From Bartonella kosoyi (GTDB lineage: Bacteria; Pseudomonadota; Alphaproteobacteria; Rhizobiales; Rhizobiaceae), in contig NZ_CP031843.2 of the NCBI RefSeq assembly GCF_003606325.2, positions 620,001-684,000 on the forward strand: a stretch of 64,000 nucleotides of DNA, given 5' to 3'. Under the pieces are notes generated by a model. It ran no database searches and was not told the DNA's origin. It saw only the letters and a program-made list of their open reading frames with translations. Every line of letters begins with the position of its first letter. The stretch's first letter is position 1. Positions 49,984 to 60,760 of the stretch are shown piece after piece. The translations under genes and the position numbers were made by a program.

Positions 49984-51306
49984 ATGGTAGAATTAAAGGC
50001 ACATGCGGCTCTTTTAACCTATCGGATGATTGGCTTTTTCTTATATCCTGTTATCCCTTTTTACTTGTTTTTTCGTGCTATCCGTGGAAAAGAAGAGTGG
50101 TGTCGCAAAAAAGAGCGTTTAGGTAAAAGCTCCCTTCGACGTCCGCAAGGTTCGTTAGTTTGGTTGCATGCAGCAAGTGTTGGAGAAACACTTGCGCTTG
50201 TTCCTCTTATAAATCATATTTTATCATTAAAAATCAATGTTTTATTGACAACAGGGACGGTGACCTCTTCCTCTCTTGTGAAAAAACATTTTGGTCATCG
50301 GTTGATTCATCAATATGCTCCTTTGGATTTGGATTTTGTTGTGCGGCGTTTTATTCGTCGTTGGAAGCCTGATCTCGTTTTGATTTGTGAATCGGAAATT
50401 TGGCCTCTTCGTATTAAAGAACTTGCTAAAATGGATATTCCACAGATTTTGGTTAATGCTCATATGTCTGAACGTTCTTTTAAAGCTTGGAAAAAACGGC
50501 ACATTCTTGCTAAACATATTTTTAAGGATATTGATTTGGCGATTAGTCAAAACGAAAGAGATGTTATTTATTATCATACACTTGGCGTAAAATCTGTAAC
50601 GTTTTCTGGTAATCTCAAGGCTGATGTTTTTTTGGTTGAAGATCAAGCATTGCTTGCACGTTATCGTAATGCTATTGGCAATCGCCCAGTTTGGGCCGCT
50701 GTTTCAACGCATGAAGGGGAAGAGGAGATTGCTTTTGAGGTTCATAAGATTGTTAAAAATTATTTGCCAGATTTATTAACAATTATTGTGCCTCGACATC
50801 CTGAACGTTTAGAAGATCTTATCAAAAAATGTGACAATCAGAGTTTACGTTTTATTCGGAGAAGCAGAAATACTCTTCCAGATATGAATACCGACATTTT
50901 ATGGGGCGATACGATTGGAGAAATGGGACTTTTTCTTCGTTTATCCAAAGTTTCTTTCGTTGGTAAGTCGTTATGTGGAAAGGGAGGACATAATCCATTA
51001 GAATTGGCATTACTCGGCTCTGCTATTTTAACGGGGCCTCATGTTTCAAATTTTCAAGAGATGTTTGAACAATTTTTAATGCGTGATGCAGCATATATGG
51101 TTCAAGATACAAAACAGCTTGCGATTCAGGTGTATAAACTTTTAACCAATGAAACACTGCGACAAGAAATGGTTGCTAAGGCCCATGAGGTTGCAACAGA
51201 TATGGCAGGAGCACTTGAGCGCACGTTAAAGATTTTAGACCCGTTTTTACAACCCCTTGTCATACAAACAGGTTTACATCAGCGTCAGGGTGGATATGCA
51301 TATTAG
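49984..51306 (+). CDS. waaA: 3-deoxy-D-manno-octulosonic-acid transferase
   Basis: 440 residues. One N-terminal membrane anchor (about residues 13-30), then the GT30 fold: [17 protein letters not shown] holds the catalytic Glu, [13 protein letters not shown] and [11 protein letters not shown] follow. It adds Kdo from CMP-Kdo to the lipid A precursor at the inner-membrane face, using the product of KdsB. It overlaps lpxK by 11 bases. Confidence 0.94.
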   Translation: MVELKAHAALLTYRMIGFFLYPVIPFYLFFRAIRGKEEWCRKKERLGKSSLRRPQGSLVWLHAASVGETLALVPLINHILSLKINVLLTTGTVTSSSLVKKHFGHRLIHQYAPLDLDFVVRRFIRRWKPDLVLICESEIWPLRIKELAKMDIPQILVNAHMSERSFKAWKKRHILAKHIFKDIDLAISQNERDVIYYHTLGVKSVTFSGNLKADVFLVEDQALLARYRNAIGNRPVWAAVSTHEGEEEIAFEVHKIVKNYLPDLLTIIVPRHPERLEDLIKKCDNQSLRFIRRSRNTLPDMNTDILWGDTIGEMGLFLRLSKVSFVGKSLCGKGGHNPLELALLGSAILTGPHVSNFQEMFEQFLMRDAAYMVQDTKQLAIQVYKLLTNETLRQEMVAKAHEVATDMAGALERTLKILDPFLQPLVIQTGLHQRQGGYAY

Positions 51307-52336
51307 TGCCCCTCATTTTTGGTGGAAAAATAAAAGCTTTTTACGTTTTTTATTAGCTCCAATTTCATGGGGGTATGGCTATTTTTCATGTCGTTTTATG
51401 GCAAGACAGCCTCCCGTAATTGATCTTCCGGTTTTATGTATTGGGAATTTTACATGCGGTGGTACGGGTAAAACGCCGGTTGTTATTGCTTTTGCCAAAG
51501 TGGCGAAAGAACTTGGTTTCATTCCTGGTGTTGTATCACGGGGTTATGGTGGAGCAGTTAAAGGAGTGCATCTTGTAAATGAAAAATATGACACCGCGCG
51601 CGATGTTGGAGATGAGGCTCTTTTACTGGCACAGCATGCTTTTGTTGCTGTATCGGCTAATCGTTATGCAGCAGCACAACGGCTGAAAAAAGAGGGATGT
51701 AATCTTATTCTAATGGATGATGGCTTTCAAAGCCGCCGCCTTTATATGGATTATACGCTACTTGTTGTTGATGCGATGCGTGGTTTTGGCAATGGAGCTG
51801 TCTTTCCAGCAGGACCTTTGCGTGTACCATTAAAAACGCAATTTTCTTTTATGGATAGTGTTTTATTGATTGGTCACTCAGATGTGTGTGATAATGTTTC
51901 TTTTCTTATTGCGCGTACTGGAAAGCCTTTGCATCGTGCTCATCTTAAGGCAAGGGCCTCTGATGAGGTTGCAGGCAAATCATTTTTAGCATTTGCGGGT
52001 ATTGGTAATCCAGACAAATTTTTTCAATCCATTAAAGAATTGTCTGGTCATGTGGTGCAAACTTATACCTATCCAGATCACTATTTTTTTACCGATAAAA
52101 ATTTAATAAGCCTTGTACAAAAGGCTCAAATGTACAATTTATGGTTAGCAACAACAGCTAAAGATTATATTCGTATACAGACAATTCATGAGCGAAAAGA
52201 TTTGAAAAATCTTATTGTTTTTGATGTGGATGTCGATTTTGTTCAAAAAGATTTCTGTCATATGCTCCTTGAGGAGGTTATAACCCGCTTTAGAAAACGT
52301 TCCTGTGAATTTTCTTGTGCGAAAGGCAAAGGTTAA
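51296..52336 (+). CDS. lpxK: Tetraacyldisaccharide 4'-kinase
   Basis: 346 residues from the ATG at 51,296, the best-placed start (GGGTGG upstream); a frame 13 codons longer runs into waaA. Motifs: an N-terminal membrane-associated helix, P-loop [20 protein letters not shown], and the [13 protein letters not shown] segment. It phosphorylates the lipid A disaccharide at the 4' position. The waaA-lpxK pair is the lipid A/Kdo module. Confidence 0.94.
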   Translation: MHISAPHFWWKNKSFLRFLLAPISWGYGYFSCRFMARQPPVIDLPVLCIGNFTCGGTGKTPVVIAFAKVAKELGFIPGVVSRGYGGAVKGVHLVNEKYDTARDVGDEALLLAQHAFVAVSANRYAAAQRLKKEGCNLILMDDGFQSRRLYMDYTLLVVDAMRGFGNGAVFPAGPLRVPLKTQFSFMDSVLLIGHSDVCDNVSFLIARTGKPLHRAHLKARASDEVAGKSFLAFAGIGNPDKFFQSIKELSGHVVQTYTYPDHYFFTDKNLISLVQKAQMYNLWLATTAKDYIRIQTIHERKDLKNLIVFDVDVDFVQKDFCHMLLEEVITRFRKRSCEFSCAKGKG

Positions 52337-52355
52337 ATTTATAGCTTTTAAGGGG

Positions 52356-52592
52356 CTATTCTTCTTGTGTTTTTAACAATTGTTTGAGATATGGATTGCA
52401 TTCAAGTTCGCGATGATAGGAGATTTCACAACTAGCATAGGCTTCTTGGCGATGATGATTCCAATATTTTAAATCATCTATAGGGATTTTTTGTCCGCTA
52501 ACGGCACAAATGGTATAGGTTCCATATTCCACAATGTCATATCCGTTATTAGAATAACGAACTTTTGCTTCGCGTTCATCATTAGAAAACAT
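52356..52592 (-). CDS. DUF2093-family small protein
   Basis: 78 residues. The pattern AKVRYSNNGYDIVEYGTYTI, ICAVSGQKIPIDDLKYWN and a EAYASCEIS segment is the DUF2093 family, confined mostly to Rhizobiales and always found between lpxK and mutL. Two conserved cysteines could hold a metal. Function unknown. It is convergent with lpxK, 19 bp apart. Confidence 0.88.
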   Translation of the reverse strand: MFSNDEREAKVRYSNNGYDIVEYGTYTICAVSGQKIPIDDLKYWNHHRQEAYASCEISYHRELECNPYLKQLLKTQEE

Positions 52593-52704
52593 TTTCTACA
52601 TTTCCTTTTTACTTGACATTATTATTCAAAAAAATGCCATAAGATATATTATACAGTCCAGAATTAATTTAAAAATATTTTTCTGGTCTAAAAGAGTTAA
52701 ACGT

Positions 52705-54561
52705 TTATTTTCTGCCAAAAAGCCGTTCTATATCTGTTAATTTAAGTTCAATATAAGTAGGGCGTCCATGATTACATGTACTTGTATTGGGCGTTGCTTC
52801 CATTTGTCGTAACAGAGTGTTCATTTCTTCGGGTCGTAAAAGGCGCCCTGATCGTATAGAGCCGTGACAAGCCATTGTTGCTGCAACATAATCAAGCATT
52901 TCTTTTAAATTATTTGTTGTATCATGCTCAGCAGCTTCATCGGCGAGATCTTTAATAAGGGCTTGCACGTTGATCTCTCCTAACATGGAAGGCGTCTCGC
53001 GTACAAGAATTGCACCAGGTCCAAATGGTTCTATGCTCAATCCAAATTTTTGCAAAGCATCTTTGTGTGTTAAAAGGCATGTTGCGTCTTCTTCAGAGAG
53101 TTCTACAATTTCAGGAATGAGTAACAATTGTGAAGGAAGTGGTTTGGCATAAAGTGCATTTTTGAGTGCTTCATAAACCAATCGTTCGTGCGCAGCATGC
53201 TGATCGACAATGATCAAACTATCTTGAGTTTGGGCGATAATATAGTTTTTATGAATTTGTGCTCTGGCCGCACCTAGAGGATAAGATAACTCTTCTGATG
53301 AAGGTGTAGTGCTTGGAATATATGCATCTCCACTTGGTGTATTTAAGCCTTCCATAATAGGCGTGGCATCTTCTTTCAAACCAAAAGAGTTGGTACTATC
53401 CAACGGTTTGTGAACCATTGAAGCGGTGGCAAAATGATGAGATTGCGGACTGTAAGAAGAGAATTGGTGAGCATTTTTAAAATTACCCAAAGATTGTTGT
53501 GTCAATGGTTTTTGTGTTTGAAATGCAGCGAGCATTGCTTCAGAACGGGTTGAAGTAGGGCGAATACCAGATTGCTGCAATGCTTCACGAATTGCTCCAA
53601 CGATTAAACCACGAATTAATCCTGGATCACGGAATCGTACATCAGCTTTGGCAGGGTGAACATTAACATCGACTTCAGCAGGAGGAAGATCAATAAAAAG
53701 AATAGCGACAGGATAACGATCCCGTGTCATGACATCAGCATAAGCGCCTCGGATTGCACCCCATAGAAATTTATCACGAACAGGACGCCCATTAACATAA
53801 GCAAATTGATGAAGGCTGTTATTTCGGTTAAAAGATGGCAAACAAGCAAACCCCGTTAAGCGTACGCATTCGCGTTCAGCATCCAATGCAATGCTGTTAG
53901 GGGCGAATTCTTTTCCCATAATTTGGGTAATACGTTGTAATTGTCCTTGCGTATTATTTTCTGTCGCAGACAGTTCCATAGATGTTCTGTCTAGTCCTGA
54001 AAGAGAAAAGCGGATATGTGGAAATGCAATAGCAATTCGTTTAATCATATCACTAATAGCATTTGTTTCAGCCCGATCAGTTTTCATAAATTTTAATCGT
54101 GCTGGTGTGACAAAGAAAAGGTCACGAACTTCAACAATTGTTCCCAAATTTGCAGCAGCGGGCTTGGGACCTACAATTTTTCCTGCAGTTACGGAAATTT
54201 CAGCAGCATTCTCAGCCTCTTTTGTTCGTGAAATGAGTTTGAGTTTGGCAACAGAACCAATAGAAGGGAGAGCTTCTCCTCTAAACCCAAGGAAGCATAT
54301 ATTGTGTACATCATCGGTGATCTTTGAGGTACAATGGCGAGAAACGGCTAAGGTTAACTGATCTGCCGGAATCCCACAACCATTATCACTTACCTTTATA
54401 AAATTTTTTCCACCATTCGCTGTAATAATTTCAATGCGCGTTGCACCAGCATCAATAGCATTTTCAACAAGTTCTTTGACAACATTTGCTGGCCGTTCAA
54501 TAACTTCACCAGCGGCGATTTGATTAATAATATTTTCGCTAAGATGGCGTATAATCATCAT
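52705..54561 (-). CDS. mutL: DNA mismatch repair protein MutL
   Basis: 618 residues. The N-terminal GHKL ATPase motifs are [37 protein letters not shown] and [10 protein letters not shown]. The C-terminal dimerisation domain contains [12 protein letters not shown], which fits the DQHA(X)2E(X)4E endonuclease signature, and [12 protein letters not shown]. This agrees with the absence of MutH in alphaproteobacteria: MutL itself nicks. Between lies a 120-residue low-complexity linker. Start: two consecutive ATGs, 54,561 or 54,558. Confidence 0.95.
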   Translation of the reverse strand: MMIIRHLSENIINQIAAGEVIERPANVVKELVENAIDAGATRIEIITANGGKNFIKVSDNGCGIPADQLTLAVSRHCTSKITDDVHNICFLGFRGEALPSIGSVAKLKLISRTKEAENAAEISVTAGKIVGPKPAAANLGTIVEVRDLFFVTPARLKFMKTDRAETNAISDMIKRIAIAFPHIRFSLSGLDRTSMELSATENNTQGQLQRITQIMGKEFAPNSIALDAERECVRLTGFACLPSFNRNNSLHQFAYVNGRPVRDKFLWGAIRGAYADVMTRDRYPVAILFIDLPPAEVDVNVHPAKADVRFRDPGLIRGLIVGAIREALQQSGIRPTSTRSEAMLAAFQTQKPLTQQSLGNFKNAHQFSSYSPQSHHFATASMVHKPLDSTNSFGLKEDATPIMEGLNTPSGDAYIPSTTPSSEELSYPLGAARAQIHKNYIIAQTQDSLIIVDQHAAHERLVYEALKNALYAKPLPSQLLLIPEIVELSEEDATCLLTHKDALQKFGLSIEPFGPGAILVRETPSMLGEINVQALIKDLADEAAEHDTTNNLKEMLDYVAATMACHGSIRSGRLLRPEEMNTLLRQMEATPNTSTCNHGRPTYIELKLTDIERLFGRK

Positions 54562-54831
54562 AAATTCTAACAGGGTTCTTAAGGGGTTTATGGAAAATTA
54601 TGATAACATTATTTGTGCAACATTCAAGAATAAGAGGGTATGAGAGATCTTATTTCTAAATGTTTCTCATTTTTTTGAGAACGTATTATACTAAATGTTC
54701 TTCATTATTCGCAATATTAACAAATTACTTGAAAAAAATAGAAAAAATAATTTTTATCATCCTAAAATAGCTTGCACCGATTTATCATCTAGGTCAAAAA
54801 AGAAACAGTGTAAAAAGGGAAGGCAACATAT

Positions 54832-55920
54832 ATGGCGCGTATAAGCGGTATTTTAGCAGATAGTGATATACAAGCTTTGATTGATAATAACTTTCTGAAA
54901 GCTCTGTATCCGTTTAATAGATCTCAAATACAACCAGCAAGCCTTGATCTTCGTTTAGGAGAGAAAGCTTATCGTATACGAGCTTCCTTTATGCCGGGTC
55001 TTGAGGCAAAAGTTTTGGATAAACTTGAACGGTTAAAGTTACATGAGTTTGATTTACGAGATGGCGCTGTTTTGGAAACGGGCTGTGTTTATATTGTTCC
55101 ACTTTTGGAAAATTTGTCCTTACCAGAATTTTTATCTGCTATTGCCAATCCCAAAAGCTCTACGGGACGATTAGATATTTTTACACGAGTTATTACGGAC
55201 AATGCTCAAGAGTTTGATAAAATTTGTGCTGGTTATCATGGTCCCCTTTATCTGGAAATTAGCCCACGAACATTTCCAATTTTGGTGCGTACAGGCTCGC
55301 ATTTATCACAGCTTCGATTTAGAAAAGGGCAAAGTTATTTAAATGAAATTGAACTGTATGCTTTGCAAAGGCAAGAAACGCTGATATCGGATGACCTTCC
55401 TAATATTAGCGCTGGTGGTATTGGACTTTCCATTAATTTAAAAGGAGATGAAAACGGGTTTATAGGTTATCGTGGAAAACATCATACAAGTGTTATTGAT
55501 ATTGATAAACGTGCTGTTGCTCACGTTTTAGATTTTTGGGAACCTCTTTTTGATCGTGGACAAAGGGAGCTGGTTCTTGATCCTGATGAGTTTTATATTT
55601 TAGTTTCACGAGAGTTTGTTCATGTACCTCCACTTTATGCCGCAGAAATGACACCTTTTGATCCTTTAGTGGGTGAGTTTAGGGTGCATTATGCAGGCTT
55701 TTTTGATCCAGGATTTGGACATAAAGAGGCCGGTGGTAAGGGGGCAAGAGCAGTTTTAGAAGTGCGGAGCCATGAAGTTCCTTTTATCTTAGAGCATGGC
55801 CAAATTATTGGCCGTTTGGTCTATGAGCATATGCTTAATCGGCCATCAGCCCTTTATGGAAACGATGTTAGATCACATTATCAAGCACAGGGTTTAAAGT
55901 TATCCAAGCATTTTAAATGA
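54832..55920 (+). CDS. dcd: 2'-deoxycytidine 5'-triphosphate deaminase, double-domain form
   Basis: 362 residues, about twice the length of E. coli Dcd. The N-terminal half has RSQIQPASLDLRLG, PKSSTGRLDIFTRVITD and GPLYLEISPRTFPI; the C-terminal half repeats the fold with VLDPDEFYILVSRE, GEFRVHYAGFFDPGFG and EVRSHEVPFIL. This long form is standard in Rhizobiales. It turns dCTP into dUTP for thymidylate synthesis. The gene stands alone, divergent from mutL with a 270-bp gap. Confidence 0.88.
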   Translation: MARISGILADSDIQALIDNNFLKALYPFNRSQIQPASLDLRLGEKAYRIRASFMPGLEAKVLDKLERLKLHEFDLRDGAVLETGCVYIVPLLENLSLPEFLSAIANPKSSTGRLDIFTRVITDNAQEFDKICAGYHGPLYLEISPRTFPILVRTGSHLSQLRFRKGQSYLNEIELYALQRQETLISDDLPNISAGGIGLSINLKGDENGFIGYRGKHHTSVIDIDKRAVAHVLDFWEPLFDRGQRELVLDPDEFYILVSREFVHVPPLYAAEMTPFDPLVGEFRVHYAGFFDPGFGHKEAGGKGARAVLEVRSHEVPFILEHGQIIGRLVYEHMLNRPSALYGNDVRSHYQAQGLKLSKHFK

Positions 55921-56955
55921 GCTAAAAACGACAAATTTTGATAAAATGTATGCAGGAAATATCTTTTAAGTAAGAAATTTGTTCTTCATAAAATCGGCAT
56001 TATGCACTCTATTTTCAGTTTTACAAGTTATGATTGCCTTTGCATTTTGAGGATATGAGAGGCATTTTTACTTCTTTTTAAAGAGTTTTTATTCATACGA
56101 GTTCTGTTTATGAAGAGAAAAAGAATAGTTTCAATTGTTTCATCGTGAAAAGAGCTGAAATGAAAGATTTTTATTGTATTTAATTCTTATTCAATATGTC
56201 ATGCATATGTATTATGATAATAAATCAATAGGTTATTTGTTTTTCAAAAAAACGTGTAAGACGGGGTGTTGCTATTCACTACATTTTAATAACAATTTTT
56301 TTAATGAAGAGTGTTCTAATTTTAGTAACCCATTTATAGCCTCAGGATATAATACCGCCAGAAAATTATTCAACTAAAGGTGAATAATTTCTATGATAAT
56401 GAACATTAAAAATTTTTTTTATGCTCTATGTGAATGAGATATTGTATATTTTTATGAACTCTCATGAATAAGTAAAATATCTCATTTTTGAATGAGAATA
56501 TTTCTGGACATACGTGACAGCTTTGTTTCCAGTATTAATTAAATTTTTTTCTCTCTTTTGGAGGAGATTATGGGTTATACTCAATGACAAGAGACTCTAT
56601 ATTCTTATAAATGATAATGTAAGGATTCTTTGGAGGAAGAGATGACTTTAAATTGCAACTAACTTAATTGGTGGAGCAATCGCTTTCGAATATGTATTCA
56701 TTTAAAATAGAATATAATAATTTCAATTGCCATGAACAATGTGTGAGTGGATACGTTATGGATACTGCTCCATACTGTGGATTTTTATATTTGGAAAAGA
56801 GAAAGAAGACATTGTTTTTATCAATTAGTTTTTTTAGAAAGTTGCAATCCCTGTTATCTCTATTTATTCAATGGAGCATTTTGTGAGGATATCAAATAGG
56901 AGGTACAGGGAGCTCTTATGCGTTTTAGGGTGTTTTCCCTTTTCATTTAGGAACA
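55921..56955. other. Gene-free stretch with repeat copy
   Basis: About 1.03 kb between dcd and lldD. It contains repeat family A copy 6. Short frames at 56,174 and 56,668 have no domain and no believable start. The lldD promoter should lie at the right end. Confidence 0.45.
55930..56175. repeat. Dispersed repeat family A, copy 6
   Basis: The core GATATGAGAGGCATTTTTAC at 56,052-56,071 is followed by TTCTTTTTAAAGAGTTTTTATTCA and a TTTCAATTGTTTCATCGTG block that matches the TTGATTGCTTCAACATG block of copies 3 and 5. TATGCACTCTATTTTCAG before the core matches TATGCACTGTTGCTAG in copy 5. Confidence 0.65.
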
Positions 56956-58119
56956 ATGGTGTCATCAATGATTATTGCTTCAACATTTGATTATAGGAAG
57001 GCAGCAAAACGTCGGCTTCCACCTTTCCTTTTTCACTATATTGATGGTGGAGCTTATGCTGAAGAAACATTGCGACGTAATTGTAGCGATCTTCAAGCAC
57101 TTGCACTGCGTCAAAGGATTCTAAGGCAAGTTGGTGGTGTTGATCTTTCAATAAAGCTCTTTAATCGGACACTTGATTTACCAATTGTTCTTGCCCCTGT
57201 TGGGCTCACGGGCATGTATGCACGCCGTGGTGAAGTACAAGCTGCGCATGCCGCAACAGCAAAAGGGATTCCTTTTACTCTATCTTCTGTTTCAGTTTGT
57301 CCCATTGCAGAAGTGCAAGAAGCGGTTGGAGATGCATTTTGGTTTCAACTTTACGTTCTCAAAGATCGCGGCTTCATGCGTGATGTATTAGAGCGGGCTT
57401 GGGCATCTGGTGTCCGCACGTTGGTTTTTACAGTTGATATGCCAGTTCCAGGTGCCCGTTACCGTGATGCACATTCGGGGATGTCTGGCCCTTATGCTGG
57501 ATTACGCCGTTTTTTACAAGCTTTTACGCATCCACATTGGGCTTGGAATGTGGGTATTATGGGGCGCCCCCATGATCTTGGAAATGTTTCCACCTATCTC
57601 AAAAAGGAGATTGCATTGGATGATTATGTTGGTTGGCTTGGGGAAAATTTTGATCCATCAATTGGTTGGCATGATCTACAATGGATTCGCGATTTTTGGA
57701 AAGGGAAAATGATTCTAAAAGGTATTCTTGATCCAGAAGATGCACGAGAAGCAGTACAATTTGGTGCTGATGGTATCGTTGTTTCTAATCATGGCGGACG
57801 CCAACTCGATGGCGTCTTATCAACGGCGCGGGCATTACCAGCAATTGCCGAGGCTGTAAAGAATGATTTGGTTATTTTAGCGGATTCTGGTGTGCGTTCT
57901 GGACTTGATGTTGTACGCATGATCGCACAAGGTGCGGATGCCGTTATGATTGGTCGTGCTTTTGTTTATGCACTTGCAGCAGCAGGTGAGAAAGGTGTTG
58001 CTCACCTGCTTGATCTTTTTGCCAATGAAATGCGGGTCGCTATGACACTGACTGGTGCTCAGACACTCAAAGAGATTACACACAAAAGTTTAGTGAATAC
58101 AGATGTTTTTAAGCAATGA
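56956..58119 (+). CDS. lldD: L-lactate dehydrogenase, FMN-dependent
   Basis: 387 residues. FMN-binding alpha-hydroxyacid oxidase family: [33 protein letters not shown], the active-site [11 protein letters not shown] (catalytic His, about residue 279) and [30 protein letters not shown]. It oxidises L-lactate to pyruvate and feeds electrons to quinone at the inner membrane. Another start is five codons downstream. It appears monocistronic. Confidence 0.93.
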   Translation: MVSSMIIASTFDYRKAAKRRLPPFLFHYIDGGAYAEETLRRNCSDLQALALRQRILRQVGGVDLSIKLFNRTLDLPIVLAPVGLTGMYARRGEVQAAHAATAKGIPFTLSSVSVCPIAEVQEAVGDAFWFQLYVLKDRGFMRDVLERAWASGVRTLVFTVDMPVPGARYRDAHSGMSGPYAGLRRFLQAFTHPHWAWNVGIMGRPHDLGNVSTYLKKEIALDDYVGWLGENFDPSIGWHDLQWIRDFWKGKMILKGILDPEDAREAVQFGADGIVVSNHGGRQLDGVLSTARALPAIAEAVKNDLVILADSGVRSGLDVVRMIAQGADAVMIGRAFVYALAAAGEKGVAHLLDLFANEMRVAMTLTGAQTLKEITHKSLVNTDVFKQ

Positions 58120-58849
58120 AAGTTATTTTTTTATATTGCTTTTAGAAAAAGAAATTTTTTTATAGAAGAGCATCATTGTCTACTTTACAGATATGTTGAT
58201 AGTTAACGTTGAAGAAAAAGGTTAAAAATCTCTTCTATAAAATGACAATAAATAACCAATAACTATAATGATAATAAAAAAATCTTAATAACAATCAAAT
58301 CAAAAAAATTACAAATAACACTTCATAAATCTATTATTCACCTTGTTAAAGTGCGTTCTAGGGATAAAAAGGAACAAGCGCTGCCAACAAAGGCATAACA
58401 ACTGTTGAAAAAGAAAAAATAGATATAAATAATGCTGTGAGCATTTTTCCTCTCCTATTTATAAAAAATATAATATATTAATCATGTTTTTAATATTAAA
58501 TTAATACATATAGTATATAATTAATTTTATTCAAAAAATCAATATGTATTATTAGTGTGTATAAATTATAAAAAAATGGAGATATATTCTATAATATCTA
58601 TATTATTTATGCTGATTTTAATGAATAATATATTATATGGACATGATATTGTTTTTTATAGAATATATTTTTAAATAATAAAAAACAGTATAGTATCTTT
58701 TAAAAAACGCTTTCATTAGAAAGCAAGACAACGCGATTTAATGTGCTTATCAGTTTCTTTTTTTGCATCCTCAATGATTTATGATGATTTAAAGTGGGCG
58801 AGCATATTAAGATGCAGTTTCATGTTTTTTGTATCTTATATCGTTGCTA
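58120..58849. other. AT-rich gene-poor stretch
   Basis: About 730 bp, extremely AT-rich around 58,480-58,700. Apart from a possible 28-codon frame on the minus strand (58,358-58,444) no gene was recognised. Confidence 0.4.
58358..58444 (-). CDS. Possible 28-residue hydrophobic peptide
   Basis: The frame starts ATG after TAGGAGAGGAAAA, an unusually good ribosome-binding site for this region. It encodes MLTALFISIFSFSTVVMPL followed by LAALVPFYP, a single hydrophobic segment able to span a membrane. It could be a real small membrane protein or the surviving start of a lost transporter gene; nothing in the sequence decides. Confidence 0.35.
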   Translation of the reverse strand: MLTALFISIFSFSTVVMPLLAALVPFYP

Positions 58850-59706
58850 ACACAGTTTTTTTATATCTTCTCGACTTATTTTATAACTTGCCAAACCAAT
58901 CCCATTGGCTTCCATTATAGATTGGCTCATCCGGTATTTATAGTGATACGAATTTACAGACGATATTTTGTTCCATGAGTAATCTTGCTATTTCTTCTCT
59001 AAGCCTCCATTAATTCTCTTCACAAATAACGATAGATCTGTGAGATTTGCAAAATTCTAATATAGATGCATCATCTAAAGATCGGATTGTTGGTACACTG
59101 ACAACTGTTGGGATAATTTTATATTTTTGAAGTGCTTCAGGCACATTAAGATAAATCTAGACAATTTTTCCTGTGGCAAATAGGAGAATATTTTTCTCCT
59201 TTTTGATAACAGAAGCTTTGCTGATATCGATATTTGCAGTACTCTTATGAATATTTATAACAAGGTGCTTTCCTAGGGAGATATAAACGTGCATAGGATT
59301 GTTTAATGTTGAGAGAATTGTAGATTTTATTTCTTTTTTTATTATCTGCAGAAGCAATAATACTGTATGTTAGGAATGGTGCGAAACGAAGCAAAATCGG
59401 AAGTAGTATAATGGTATCTTCAGGATTCATAGCTAATACCCGCACTAATGTCAATTAAGCGAACGGGATTTTCACAATAAGCAGGTATCTACCTTTATTT
59501 GTTAAGGGCACGTGTTATCAAAAAACAAGCTTGCAAAACAACAAAGAACTTTTTTCACATGAAGTAAGACCAGCAGCAATACCTATCAAATCTTATTCAG
59601 TACTTCCAACTTCTACAATACATGTCGGATAAAGTTTTGCGAATTGAGCAATCTTTCCAGATATTCGTGAAGCCACCATTTGTCTCTCGAGAACAAACTA
59701 TTTTAA
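58850..59706 (-). pseudogene. Broken transketolase C-terminal subunit-like gene
   Basis: Read on the minus strand across frameshifts and at least five stops, the region yields in order: MVASRISGKIAQFAKLYP, EVGSTE then DLIGIAAGL, CENPVRLIDISAGISY, HYTTSDFASFRTIPNIQYY, NNPMHVYISLGKHLVINIHK, SVIKKEKNILLFATGKIV, VPEALQKYKIIPTVVSVPTI, LDDASILEFCKSH and SIVICEEN, ending IPDEPIYNGSQWDWFGKL. This is the pyrimidine-binding plus C-terminal domain order of transketolase subunits (family patterns: FIEVGIAEQNLIGIAAGLA, GPVYIRLG, IPDEF-GSQ). The TPP-binding N-terminal part is not present; upstream the sequence switches abruptly to an integrase fragment. Confidence 0.8.
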
Positions 59707-59711
59707 AACAG

Positions 59712-59915
59712 CAAAGCAATACTTTTAAAGAAATTGCACGGGCATCTTTTGAAAGCAAAAAAGCTGAGTAAAAAAATGAAGGTAAAAATAGGGGCCGGTT
59801 TTCTCCACTGAAATTGCATGTTATTTCACACATAGAGAGCATACCTATAGAAAAATTAACAGTCAATATTATTCGCAATATTCTTGCGCCACTTCAGCAT
59901 AAAAAGCAGATATAA
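59712..59915 (+). pseudogene. Remnant of a phage-type tyrosine integrase (middle part)
   Basis: The plus strand reads SNTFKEIARASFESKKAE, stop, KNEGKNRGRFSPLKLHVISH then IESIPIEKLTVNIIRNILAP and LQHKK. This matches the SAM-like core-binding domain of P4-type integrases (family pattern: TFEEVAREWFE-KK-W, then I---P---I----I-AVL-PI). It abuts the broken transketolase gene and is cut at both ends. Confidence 0.65.
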
Positions 59916-60384
59916 TGCGAAAGTATTTACTTTATATTCAAGAACATTACAGTAAAAAGCTGAAAAAACTTCATTAATAAATCCCCTAAAAAGTTAATAT
60001 CTCTTTATAATTTTGTGGGTTTATTTTCTTAAATATGAATAGATCTCTAAAAATAATTTTTACTAAAGACATATCATCAGATCTTTGAAAGGCAATAAAA
60101 GGGCAATCTACGAAATCCTTCCTTCTCTTGTTTGGTTAGGATAACAGGAACACCCCTAAAATATCTCAATATATTCAATCATTTTACGAAAATATAACCA
60201 GTTAAATCCTTTGATTTTAAGTCAAACTCCCCCTTGTCACTCTAATGAAATTAAATCGCTCCAAGTAAATCAAGGAGACTATCAAAGTGTTTTAATCCTT
60301 TAAGGGTTTCTGTTTTTAATTTAAATGGATTCACCTCTTTCAAATTTTTTCGTTGATGAATGTTTCAGAAGAATGGCATTTTTA
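59916..60384. other. Gene-free stretch
   Basis: About 470 bp with stops in all frames, between the integrase remnant and the lysis genes. No catalytic domain of the integrase can be followed here. Confidence 0.4.
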
Positions 60385-60600
60385 TTATTTCACTTCTCTT
60401 GTATATTTCCAGCCACATACACGCTGACCTTGTTCGTTATGTTTGAGAATCTCTCTTGCTAACTCTGGACTAATGACACTGATGTCTTGTCTATTCAAAT
60501 AAATTGGAAGCCATCCAATACAAGAAGTTCGTTCATTCATCGCGCATCCAGTTAGAAAGCTTATTGCGCACATCAGCATCACTTTTCTTGTTAATTTCAT
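60385..60600 (-). CDS. Rz1-like outer-membrane lipoprotein (o-spanin candidate)
   Basis: 71 residues. The leader MKLTRKVMLMCAISFLTGC has a lipobox ending at Cys19, so the mature chain is a small lipoprotein of about 53 residues with LPIYLNRQDISVISPELARE. It begins inside the preceding Rz-like gene and overlaps it by 68 bases in another frame, the classic Rz/Rz1 arrangement. Phage o-spanins join the i-spanin to disrupt the outer membrane. It is not Pro-rich like lambda Rz1, so the role rests on the leader and the arrangement. Confidence 0.65.
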   Translation of the reverse strand: MKLTRKVMLMCAISFLTGCAMNERTSCIGWLPIYLNRQDISVISPELAREILKHNEQGQRVCGWKYTREVK

Positions 60601-60760
60601 TTTCTACCTCAAGCCGTGTTTTCGCTGTATTAAAAGCTTCCTTTGTTTGTTTTTGCTTCTCAACTCTTTTTCCAAGGAAAAAGGCCTTCACTAAAGCTAT
60701 AAAAAAAGCTGCTATGATTGCTGACGTCGTCGTCAGATATTTTTTTATCCATAAGATCAT
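60533..60760 (-). CDS. Rz-like inner-membrane lysis protein (i-spanin candidate)
   Basis: 75 residues. One N-terminal membrane helix (about residues 8-27) is followed by a charged, coiled-coil-like chain (GKRVEKQKQTKEAFNTAKTR and VENEINKKSDADVRNKLSNW). Its start overlaps the lysozyme stop by four bases, and the Rz1-like gene starts within it. Small size and topology fit i-spanins; there is no sequence motif to prove it. Confidence 0.65.
   Translation of the reverse strand: MILWIKKYLTTTSAIIAAFFIALVKAFFLGKRVEKQKQTKEAFNTAKTRLEVENEINKKSDADVRNKLSNWMRDE

Noticed and set aside
50242..50646. 134-codon minus-strand frame
   Set aside because: Lies wholly within waaA, which has clear family motifs on the plus strand.
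60210..60226. TTTGATTTTAAGTCAAA, which on the reverse strand looks like a tRNA-Leu(TAA) anticodon arm and could be an att-site relic
   Set aside because: Only the 17-base stem-loop fits; no acceptor, D or T arm is found on either side, and such a palindrome is expected by chance in AT-rich DNA.
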